A DNA stretch of 64,000 nucleotides, from the NCBI RefSeq assembly GCF_000143145.1, contig NC_014313.1, forward strand, positions 3,038,001 to 3,102,000. Reading direction: 5' to 3'. The translations under genes and the position numbers were made by a program. Positions within the stretch are counted from its first letter, which is position 1; every line of letters begins with the position of its first letter. Below the pieces are notes generated by a model. That model was given only the letters and a program-made list of their open reading frames with translations, was not told the DNA's origin and searched no databases. The DNA comes from Hyphomicrobium denitrificans ATCC 51888 (GTDB taxonomy: Bacteria; Pseudomonadota; Alphaproteobacteria; Rhizobiales; Hyphomicrobiaceae). Below, one piece after another: positions 58,034 through 64,000 of the stretch.

Positions 58034-59680
58034 TCATGCTGCGACCCTCCCGCCTTCACGCACGACCTGGTTCCCGAAGTTCGCAGCAATGATTGCGCGC
58101 GCGAGCGGCGGGCAGACGGAGTTGCCGCAAAGCCGGATCTGGTCCGTCTTCGAAATCGGCGTGCCGTCCGGCAGCCGATCTATGACGTAGCTGTCGGGGA
58201 AGCCCTGAGCGCGGAACAACTCGCGCGGCGACAGCATCCGCATGCCGATGTCGACGATCTGGTAGTCGACGCCGGCGACGGTCACGAGGCCGAGACGGGC
58301 CTTTGCCGTTGCGGTGTGCATCGGCTCATCGCAGCCCTGATGCTGCCCGCCAGTGCCGTAATATTTCATCAGGAAGGCGCGCACCTCGGCAAGGTGCTGG
58401 CCCTGCGCCGTGACGGTCCCGAACGGCTGGCGCATGTCCTGGCCGTCTTTGCAGCTGCCGTACATCTTCGTAAGAAACGTCGAGACGAGCTGCTGATGGC
58501 TGCATTTTGCGGTGAGCGTCGAGACTGGCTCTTCGAGCGAATGACCGACCATGCCGCCGTTGTGCTGCGCCATGAACGCGGCGACGAGCCCGGCGCCGTT
58601 TGCCGTGGCGGTGACCGTCGGCATCGGCTGCTCGACGTCGCGGCAGCGCGGCTCCTGCGTCGCATGCTCGCCGTGGCGCGGCACGAAGAACGGCGCCACC
58701 AAGCCGATTGGTGGCGCCCCGCCCGGCCGCTTGATGAAGCTGTTTGCCGTGACTGAGCACATCGGATCATCGAGCGACTGTCCGGTGCTGTTCGCGCGGA
58801 ATTTCGTAAGGAACGGCGCGACGAGCGCCTTCTCGCCGCGATGCGCGCCGGTCAGCGTCTTGAACGGTTCGTCGATGTCCTCGACGCGGCCGCCATGCGT
58901 CAGGTTGATGATGAACGGCCGCTCCGCATCGATGACATACCGCTGCACGCCGCGTGCGATACGCGCCATCGTCTTCTCGGCGAGCGGACGCCCACGTCCG
59001 AAGATCGAGGGGCAGGGCAACGACCAGTCGATGCATTCGGCGGCCGTCCGCCACGGCTTTCTCAGTCCGGCCCCGACCTCGAGCGAACCCGGCTTCGCGT
59101 GCGTCGGCTCCGGCCAGACGATCGGCAGTCCATCCCGGCGCGCGATCAGAAACAGGCGCTTGCGGATTGTCGGCGCGCCGTAGTCGCAGGCCTTGAGTTC
59201 GCGCCAGTCGACCTCGTACCCGGCCTGGCGCAAGCGTTCGACGAAAAGCCGGAAAGTCCGGCCTTTTCTTTCCGGACATGGCAGATTGTCCGGACCCAGA
59301 GGTCCCCAGTCCTGGAACTCTTCAACATTCTCAAGGATGATGAGCTGAGGCTTCACCGCGACGGCCCAGCGGATCACGACCCAAGCCAGTCCGCGAATTT
59401 TCTTCTCGACGGGCTTGCCGCCTTTGGCCTTCGAGAAATGCTTGCAGTCCGGTGAAAACCACGCCAGCGACACCGGCCGGCCCTTCGTCACCGCGCGCGG
59501 ATCGACGGCCCAGACGTCCTCGACGTGGTGCTCGGTATGCGGATGATTGGTGGCGTGCAGGCCCAGCGCGATCGCGTCGTGATTGATCGCGATATCCGGC
59601 CCCTTCCAGCACGCCATTTCAACACCGAGCGACGCCCCGCCGCCGCCCGCGAAGTTATCGATGATCAGACCCGGTTTCAT
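58034..59680 (-). CDS. C5-cytosine DNA methyltransferase with repeated recognition region
   Basis: 548 residues. Motif I is F-A-G-G-G-G-A-S-L-G (10-19); motif IV has S-P-D-C with catalytic C79; motif VI is E-N-V (117-119); motif X region is Q-I-R-L-C-G-N-S-V (514-522). Between about 257 and 459 there are six related units of 22-28 residues ending P-x-x-T-[V/L/A]-T-A-like (for example 290-312, 369-391, 402-425). Relatives in phages share this. It methylates cytosine in a target that cannot be told here. Confidence 0.93.
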   Translation of the reverse strand: MKPGLIIDNFAGGGGASLGVEMACWKGPDIAINHDAIALGLHATNHPHTEHHVEDVWAVDPRAVTKGRPVSLAWFSPDCKHFSKAKGGKPVEKKIRGLAWVVIRWAVAVKPQLIILENVEEFQDWGPLGPDNLPCPERKGRTFRLFVERLRQAGYEVDWRELKACDYGAPTIRKRLFLIARRDGLPIVWPEPTHAKPGSLEVGAGLRKPWRTAAECIDWSLPCPSIFGRGRPLAEKTMARIARGVQRYVIDAERPFIINLTHGGRVEDIDEPFKTLTGAHRGEKALVAPFLTKFRANSTGQSLDDPMCSVTANSFIKRPGGAPPIGLVAPFFVPRHGEHATQEPRCRDVEQPMPTVTATANGAGLVAAFMAQHNGGMVGHSLEEPVSTLTAKCSHQQLVSTFLTKMYGSCKDGQDMRQPFGTVTAQGQHLAEVRAFLMKYYGTGGQHQGCDEPMHTATAKARLGLVTVAGVDYQIVDIGMRMLSPRELFRAQGFPDSYVIDRLPDGTPISKTDQIRLCGNSVCPPLARAIIAANFGNQVVREGGRVAA

Positions 59681-59883
59681 GCCTTCACGATCTCCACGAC
59701 TGGGATGCGGTAGTTGCCGTCCGGGCCGTACGTCGGGATGTTGAGCGCGGCGCGGATGGCATCGAGCGGCACGTTCAGGTGCCGGGCGATCGAACGGTCC
59801 GACCAGCCGCGCGCCCGCAAGGCGCGGATCTGTTCGCCGATCGGCGGCTCGGTGCGGGGCGGCGCGAACCGTTCGCTGCTCAT
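59677..59883 (-). CDS. Small helix-turn-helix protein
   Basis: ATG 59883 gives 68 residues. I-R-A-L-R-A-R-G-W-S-D-R-S-I-A-R-H-L-N-V-P is a clear HTH of resolvase/GcrA-like type. Overlaps its neighbours by ATGA. A candidate regulator of the methyltransferase operon. Confidence 0.66.
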   Translation of the reverse strand: MSSERFAPPRTEPPIGEQIRALRARGWSDRSIARHLNVPLDAIRAALNIPTYGPDGNYRIPVVEIVKA

Positions 59884-60101
59884 GCGCTCACCCGATGCGG
59901 AATGGGCAGATCGAGAACGACGGCGGTCGGCGCCGGCGCAGGTTCGAACGCCGAACCGTTCGGACCGCACGGACCGTCCGGCTGGCGCAGCGGCTGCGCG
60001 AGACGCGGACGATGCGTCAGCGGATCATGAAACCGTCCGCACGTTGCCGGACTGAAGGCTGCGAGATGCGCGCACGCGGCGCAGGAATTGCGGTCGGTCA
60101 T
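59880..60101 (-). CDS. Cysteine- and proline-rich small protein
   Basis: 73 residues: C-A-A-C at residues 7-10 and a later C, then a proline-rich stretch (E-P-A-P-A-P). Could bind zinc. Nothing else recognised. Confidence 0.52.
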   Translation of the reverse strand: MTDRNSCAACAHLAAFSPATCGRFHDPLTHRPRLAQPLRQPDGPCGPNGSAFEPAPAPTAVVLDLPIPHRVSA

Positions 60102-60104
60102 CCG

Positions 60105-60383
60105 TCAGTCCTCCCGGTACGTCAGGAGCAGCGGCGCTGGACCGACCGGGATTTCCCGACGGCGCGATGCACCCCGCTTCGGTTTCGCTTCCGATGAAGG
60201 GCGCGCCGCTGCCACCTGCGCGCGGCGGATTTCCTCGAGGTCCTGCAGCATCGATCCGAGACGGAAGGGATCACGCACCTCGATTTCGATTTTGATGACC
60301 GAGCACGACCCGGATTTTGATGTCGCCGAAAAACTCTTGAGACGGGCTTGGTCGCCGTCCCAATAGATCGAACGGAATGTCAT
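60105..60383 (-). CDS. Hypothetical phage protein
   Basis: 92 residues: M-T-F-R-S-I-Y-W-D-G-D-Q; beta-rich start (C-S-V-I-K-I-E-I-E-V-R), helix with M-L-Q-D-L-E-E-I-R-R, basic end. No domain recognised. Confidence 0.52.
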   Translation of the reverse strand: MTFRSIYWDGDQARLKSFSATSKSGSCSVIKIEIEVRDPFRLGSMLQDLEEIRRAQVAAARPSSEAKPKRGASRRREIPVGPAPLLLTYRED

Positions 60384-60544
60384 CGCGAAGCCCTCCCGAT
60401 GCGATCGGTGAGCATGGCGACGACGAGGCAGAACACCGCGAAGGCAAGCCGCGTCACGGCAAGATCACGATCGGTGTCGATGACGGCGCGAAGCGCGGTC
60501 AATGCCGCCAGCGCGCAAAGGATCACGACGCGAGTCTGGATCAT
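60380..60544 (-). CDS. 54-residue two-segment membrane protein
   Basis: ATG 60544 to stop 60380, with ATGA overlaps on both sides. The product M-I-Q-T-R-V-V-I-L-C-A-L-A-A-L has a hydrophobic segment (about 5-19), a polar turn with D-T-D-R-D, and a second segment (about 33-46). Likely an inner-membrane peptide of unknown role. Confidence 0.6.
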   Translation of the reverse strand: MIQTRVVILCALAALTALRAVIDTDRDLAVTRLAFAVFCLVVAMLTDRIGRASR

Positions 60545-60798
60545 TTCCAGTCCTCCGCCGGATATTGTTTTTCCCAGCCTCGCGTCACAAGATCGCCGAT
60601 CGCCGTCGGAACGACCTGGTTTGCGATCCCGAGATCCAGAGCGAGGTCCGCGAGCATGCCGCCAAAGTTCAGGGCAAGGAGAGCGAGCGCCGTGTGTGGA
60701 TCGGCGTCGATCTCTCTAATTTTGGACAGCCATGCCGGTCTCGCCTGGGCGAGCACATCGTCCGTCGCATCCTGAATGGCATCGGTTGCGGTTATCAT
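60541..60798 (-). CDS. Tandem paralogue B, small helical protein
   Basis: ATG 60798 gives 85 residues. The central segment (D-P-H-T-A-L-A-L-L-A-L-N-F-G-G-M-L-A-D-L-A) is similar to that in the adjacent upstream gene, indicating tandem duplication. Helical, no domain name known. Confidence 0.6.
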   Translation of the reverse strand: MITATDAIQDATDDVLAQARPAWLSKIREIDADPHTALALLALNFGGMLADLALDLGIANQVVPTAIGDLVTRGWEKQYPAEDWK

Positions 60799-61082
60799 TG
60801 CAGCGTCACCCCTTCGTCTTCGGGGCAACGCATCAAGGCGATCTGCTCGGCCATCGTATCACCGATGACGCCCCCGACCTGCTCGGCATCGATCACAGCG
60901 GCGACGCCCAGCTCGAGAGCGAGACCAGCCATCATGTGGCCGACGAACATCGCCAGCGCTGCCATCGCCAGCTTCGGGTCCTTACCGCTCACGTTGTCGC
61001 GCCACTCGTCGATGGGTTTCAGAAAGGCCGCTGCCGTTGCGAGGCGCAGTGCATTCCAGTCCTTGTCGCTGACGTCGGTCAC
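60795..61082 (-). CDS. Tandem paralogue A, small helical protein
   Basis: 95 residues. D-P-K-L-A-M-A-A-L-A-M-F-V-G-H-M-M-A-G-L-A parallels the downstream paralogue. Overlaps on both sides by ATGA. Unknown function; amphipathic helices suggest a membrane-associated or oligomeric protein. Confidence 0.6.
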   Translation of the reverse strand: MTDVSDKDWNALRLATAAAFLKPIDEWRDNVSGKDPKLAMAALAMFVGHMMAGLALELGVAAVIDAEQVGGVIGDTMAEQIALMRCPEDEGVTLQ

Positions 61083-61477
61083 GCCTTGGCCCTCCCTTGT
61101 TTGGCGGCGTCGAGTTGCTGCTCGGCCCAGCCGCGTACGCGTTTGGCCGCGTCGTGCGCGTGCTCGGTCATTTTCAGCTTCGCGATGCGCTTCAGATCGC
61201 CGACGAGGATCTGCAGCTTCAGCTCGTCGTCGGGTGTGAGCGCCGCGCCTTCCGGAGTTTTCGTTGCGCCTTCCGACTCGCGTTCCGCGAGCCGGCCGGA
61301 AGGCGCGGCGACGGGCTCAGGCAGCAACCGCGCCATGCGCACGCGGAGCGGTGCTTCGAGGTCGAGGTCCAGCGCCGAGCGCACGGCGTTTTCGACCAGG
61401 TCGAGGACGGTGTTGAGCGGATCGTCCGCTTCGGTGGGCAACGCCCGGTTCTGCGATGTGGCGGCGGGGCTGCTCAT
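61079..61477 (-). CDS. Hypothetical phage protein
   Basis: 132 residues. Acidic helical start (P-L-N-T-V-L-D-L-V-E-N-A-V-R) and basic helical end (A-A-K-R-V-R-G-W-A-E-Q-Q-L). ATGA coupled to the replication initiator gene. No domain recognised. Confidence 0.55.
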   Translation of the reverse strand: MSSPAATSQNRALPTEADDPLNTVLDLVENAVRSALDLDLEAPLRVRMARLLPEPVAAPSGRLAERESEGATKTPEGAALTPDDELKLQILVGDLKRIAKLKMTEHAHDAAKRVRGWAEQQLDAAKQGRAKA

Positions 61478-62268
61478 GCCGCGATGCCTTTCCTGCTGAG
61501 CCAGACGAACTCGACGCGGGCGATGTCGGCGCCGTACTCAGCGCGGCAGGCGTCGAGGATCACGCGCTCGTAGTGCGAGCGCAGCCAGTCGCGTTTGAAT
61601 TTGAGATTGGTTTCGGCAACGGCCGTCGCGGCGTCGAACTGCCGGAAGATCACATCGGCGAACCAGGATCGGAAAACCTCTGCGCCAAGCTTGGCGAGCA
61701 GCCGATCGCGAACGCCCTTCCCTTCCAAATCAAATTTAAAATCTTCACTTGGCGCGCCCGCGCGCGCCTCTTCACTACCTACGGTTAAAGTACGGTTATA
61801 TGTAACGGACACCTTATTGTCCGCTGACACCGGACATGCAGGGAGTCCGGAAGGGCTACCGGACATTTTGTCCGGAAGGGGTGCGCGAGATTTCGCGCTC
61901 GGAGCGCCGTTGGATTTCGCCTTGTGCGCACGTTTCGAGACGCCGTAATTTGCGAAATACCAGCGCTTGAAACCGACGAGACGCAACGCGTCCGGAAGAC
62001 GGCCGCCAGCTTCCGGATACCGCTTCTTGCGCAAAATGATTGGCGGGCACCGTGTCCCGTCGGCGGTCTCACGGCTGGCCAAATTCTCGAGCTGGCGGCG
62101 AACGGTTTTCTCGTTGACGCGCGTTTCGTACGCCAGCTGCTCAATGCCGATCCGACAGGTGTAGTCGTCGTTCAGCGTGTTTTCGCCGATGACATAGATC
62201 AGCAGGCGCGCCTTTTCGAACTCGCCAAGATCGAGCGATTTCACATAGGCGATGGCCTCGACAGACAC
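61474..62268 (-). CDS. Replication protein with winged HTH and DnaA-N-like C-terminus
   Basis: GTG 62268, preceded by GGGGG, gives 264 residues. The N-terminal 85 residues are a winged HTH (C-R-I-G-I-E-Q-L-A-Y-E-T-R-V-N-E-K-T-V-R). After a linker, residues about 190-255 (L-G-A-E-V-F-R-S-W-F; F-K-R-D-W-L-R-S-H-Y) look like the DnaA N-terminal domain, which binds helicase or partner proteins. This build is known from phage replication initiators. It is the first gene of the early block after the hairpin region. Confidence 0.7.
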   Translation of the reverse strand: MSVEAIAYVKSLDLGEFEKARLLIYVIGENTLNDDYTCRIGIEQLAYETRVNEKTVRRQLENLASRETADGTRCPPIILRKKRYPEAGGRLPDALRLVGFKRWYFANYGVSKRAHKAKSNGAPSAKSRAPLPDKMSGSPSGLPACPVSADNKVSVTYNRTLTVGSEEARAGAPSEDFKFDLEGKGVRDRLLAKLGAEVFRSWFADVIFRQFDAATAVAETNLKFKRDWLRSHYERVILDACRAEYGADIARVEFVWLSRKGIAA

Positions 62269-62460
62269 GTGCAGGAACCCCCGTTTTCGACACAAGTGAT
62301 CTCGTGCGGAAAAGCGCATGCTTTTCCGCCGTCAGTTTCAAACGCTGCTGGAACTCAACCCCCGAGAAACACGCTCACCGGCGATACGCGCGCGGTGAAG
62401 ACGGCGGCAGCGGCCCCCACGGCGCTGCCGCCGCTACGCAAAACATACGCACCCTCACAC
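62269..62460. promoter_or_regulatory. Intergenic gap with perfect hairpin before the replication gene
   Basis: GCGGAAAAGC (62306-62315) and GCTTTTCCGC (62320-62329) form a perfect 10-bp stem with a GCAT loop, 38 bases upstream of the GTG start. There is no U-run. It may be a protein-binding site, an RNA attenuator or part of an origin. No gene is supported in the gap. Confidence 0.5.
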
Positions 62461-63255
62461 TCACGCGGCTTTCGGCAGTGACGCCGGGCCGAAACCCTGA
62501 TCAGGACGGTCGTGGACTCGACCGTCCGCGTTGGAAAGACTCCGCTTTTTGCCACTGACCGCAGCCGTCCGCCCGCGAGGCGCGACGCTCCCGGACTCGG
62601 GGCGACCCTCGCCCGGCCAATCCCGGACTCGTGCGGCCGGAACCAGTTCTGCGGGCAAAATTCGGACGACGACCGGCCGCTGTGGCGGATCTAGCCCGCG
62701 GTCCGCGTACCAATAGCCCATGCGACGACGAAAGCGTTCCCATTGCGCGCCGCCGATGCGCGGGCGATCGTGATAGACCCCGGGCAGCAGGTAGAGGAAT
62801 TCGCGCAGCCCCTTGAGTTCGACAGGGAAGAGGTTCTCTTCCTTGCAGAAGTAGAGATAGTTCAGGTCCAGCTCGCCGACCCACAAGTAGTCCGTGCCGC
62901 CGTTGGCGCGCATCCATGCCGCAAATCTTTCGGCGGCCACGGCAGGGTGCAGCACCTTCGCGCCGCTGGTGTCGAACTGAGGTGCGCGCGTCGCGACCGA
63001 CACGGCCACTGGCGGCGCCTCCTGTTGAGGAGGCGGCAAGGATGTGCGGGCCACGGGCTGAACCCCTACGGCGGCTTTGGACACCGGTCCGTCATCAATG
63101 AGTGCTGGAGGCCTTGCGAGCCGTGCCAGATGGCCCTCTCTGAGTAATCGAATGCGACGTGCGATACGGGGCGAGGCCCACGTTCCAACAACGCCCAGGA
63201 ACCACGCCGCGGCTGCGGCGAGGATCACGGGCGTCGATGTCAGCGCGTCGTACAT
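62461..63255 (-). CDS. Membrane-anchored hypothetical phage protein
   Basis: ATG 63255 (AAGGAAA upstream) gives 264 residues. One N-terminal membrane segment (about 9-27), a proline-rich linker (about 50-90), then a compact domain (about 100-200) with Y-L-W-V-G-E-L-D-L-N-Y-L-Y-F-C-K and W-E-R-F-R-R-R-M-G-Y-W-Y. The domain looks conserved but is not recognised. First gene after the Cro-like gene in the leftward early transcript. Confidence 0.6.
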   Translation of the reverse strand: MYDALTSTPVILAAAAAWFLGVVGTWASPRIARRIRLLREGHLARLARPPALIDDGPVSKAAVGVQPVARTSLPPPQQEAPPVAVSVATRAPQFDTSGAKVLHPAVAAERFAAWMRANGGTDYLWVGELDLNYLYFCKEENLFPVELKGLREFLYLLPGVYHDRPRIGGAQWERFRRRMGYWYADRGLDPPQRPVVVRILPAELVPAARVRDWPGEGRPESGSVAPRGRTAAVSGKKRSLSNADGRVHDRPDQGFGPASLPKAA

Positions 63256-63345
63256 CAGGTTTCCTTTTGCCTCCCAGCGCCGCCGCCCGGGAGATAGCAG
63301 ACGGCGGCAACTGGCAGACGGACGATGAAAGCTACGCAACAAACA

Positions 63346-63612
63346 CTACGAACCGGCGGCTGATCGCCGGATGTCTGATGCGGCTTGCGAAGGGCGGCGC
63401 CCGGCATGGGCAACACCGGCTTCGAAGCCATCCATGAATTTTTCGACCTTCTCGAGGGTGCTGCGGCGGAACTCCCGCTCGGTGCCACGCAAGTCCGCGA
63501 TGAACGCTCGATCATTCGCCGCCATCTCGCCAAATCGTGACGCCGCGATGCCGGTTCGGGTGAGAAAGGTTTCCACCCTGTGGAGAAATTGTTCGTCAGC
63601 GGTTCGGTTCAT
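63346..63612 (-). CDS. Cro-like HTH regulator
   Basis: 88 residues. F-L-T-R-T-G-I-A-A-S-R-F-G-E-M-A-A-N-D and S-T-L-E-K-V-E-K-F-M are the HTH pattern of small alphaproteobacterial Cro/CI-family proteins. It is divergent from the CI-like gene across a 101-bp operator region. The first gene of the leftward early transcript; probably represses the repressor promoter. Confidence 0.75.
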   Translation of the reverse strand: MNRTADEQFLHRVETFLTRTGIAASRFGEMAANDRAFIADLRGTEREFRRSTLEKVEKFMDGFEAGVAHAGRRPSQAASDIRRSAAGS

Positions 63613-63713
63613 GGGGACAACACATCATAGGATTCTTCCTGCGTGTCAATACATAGAATCATAGGATATCTTAGTATCGCAATCTAAGACCGCTATCGGC
63701 ATGGTCCGCAGTT
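63613..63713. promoter_or_regulatory. Phage switch region with three CATAG[G/A]AT boxes
   Basis: CATAGGAT occurs at 63626-63633 and 63660-63667, and CATAGAAT at 63652-63659. On the minus strand TTGACA (63649-63644) and TATGAT (63629-63624) look like a promoter toward the Cro-like gene, although spacing is only 14 bp; TATGAT overlaps the first box. The start of transcription would leave almost no leader. A repressor operator is inferred. Confidence 0.65.
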
Positions 63714-64000
63714 ATGGACCGGATTCGCAAGAACTTAGCCGATGGGCTGAAGCAGAAAGACATGTCGATGGCGGAGCTTTCCCGTCGCCTGGGACGCAAC
63801 GATGCCTATGTTCAACAGTTCATCAGCGGGAAGCAGCAATCGATCCCTTATGAGGAGCGAATTTTGGCCGCAGAGATCCTAGATATGAGCCCGGACCTGC
63901 TCGATGCAGCACATCAAATGGCGGCACGGGCACAGCCGACCGAGTTCCGAGAAGATGCGACGCTGTATGTCCCGAAGCCGGGCCACTTCCTGTCGACAAT
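63714..64000 (+). CDS. CI-like phage repressor, 3' end cut by window edge
   Basis: ATG 63714; 95 residues visible. N-terminal XRE-type HTH: M-S-M-A-E-L-S-R-R-L-G-R-N-D-A-Y-V-Q-Q-F-I-S-G-K (about 17-40). After residue 75 a linker (P-T-E-F-R-E-D-A-T-L-Y-V-P) suggests a C-terminal LexA/S24-type domain outside the window. Divergent from the Cro-like gene, it should hold the prophage silent. Confidence 0.82.
   Translation, partial: MDRIRKNLADGLKQKDMSMAELSRRLGRNDAYVQQFISGKQQSIPYEERILAAEILDMSPDLLDAAHQMAARAQPTEFREDATLYVPKPGHFLST

Larger units (their letters stand above)
16957..64000. mobile_element. Prophage with HK97-type head and siphovirus tail (right end outside window)
   Basis: A continuous phage gene order supports this: lysis, tailspike, tail tip with NlpC/P60, tape measure, tail chaperones, tail tube, head-tail joining, capsid, protease, portal, terminases, HNH, early/replication genes, Cro-like gene and divergent CI-like repressor. 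Nearly all genes are on the minus strand and tightly packed. A long tape measure and no contractile-sheath gene indicate a siphovirus. The left limit lies between nasA (16719) and 16957; the right limit, presumably with an integrase, is past 64000. Structural and replication genes look intact apart from one broken ATPase gene, so the element may still be functional. Confidence 0.93.

Noticed and set aside
1..64000. tRNA, rRNA or CRISPR genes
   Set aside because: None recognised on reading both strands; in particular no tRNA was seen at the nasA-prophage boundary that could act as the attachment site.

Overview
The window is GC-rich alphaproteobacterial DNA. Gene content and style (NasT/NasS-controlled nitrate assimilation, DUF2312/GapR, DUF982, gene-transfer-agent-like tail genes) point to Hyphomicrobiales, possibly a Hyphomicrobium-like methylotroph; the genus is a guess. 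It has two parts: chromosomal genes at about 1-16.7 kb and a siphovirus-type prophage from about 16.9 kb to beyond the right edge.

Chromosome. Bases 3-7551 hold a same-strand cluster: an arylsulfatase cut by the left edge, an exported HAD phosphatase, two exported DUF1254/DUF1214 proteins, a DUF3302 membrane protein, an HlyD-type periplasmic protein and an outer-membrane SphA/MetA-like beta-barrel. Bases 7708-16719 hold nitrate assimilation: nasT (ANTAR antiterminator), nasS (nitrate sensor), a leader with two hairpins and an intrinsic terminator, then narK, a 37-codon ORF, nirB, nirD and nasA.

Prophage. Almost everything from 17 kb rightwards lies on the minus strand, many genes joined by ATGA, GTGA or TGATG overlaps. 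From the left edge inward: late terminator, lysis cassette (small membrane proteins, spanin pair, GH108 lysozyme), tailspike and tail tip, tape measure, tail assembly chaperones with a -1 frameshift site, tail tube and head-tail joining genes, accessory head proteins, HK97-type capsid and protease, portal, terminases, HNH. At 43.7-46.0 kb a ribbon-helix-helix gene and a divergently transcribed plus-strand unit (two small ORFs and a membrane protein with a C-terminal helix-turn-helix) form an accessory island. Bases 46-63.6 kb hold an early region: a HerA-type ATPase broken by an internal deletion, a run of small genes sharing a repeated gene-end/ribosome-binding-site sequence, DUF2312 (GapR), a SNF2-type helicase ending in a clamp-binding-like motif, DUF2786, a PD-(D/E)xK nuclease, MT-A70 and C5 DNA methyltransferases, small membrane and HTH proteins, and a DnaA-N-like replication protein. 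A Cro-like gene and a divergent CI-like repressor, cut by the right edge, form the switch. No integrase, att core, tRNA, rRNA or CRISPR array was recognised; the integrase is presumably to the right.

The best leads are the repeated gene-end/RBS cassettes at 48.6-50.0 kb, a short N-terminal signature shared by three head-region proteins, the membrane-anchored HTH island, the -1 frameshift site, and the nas leader attenuator.
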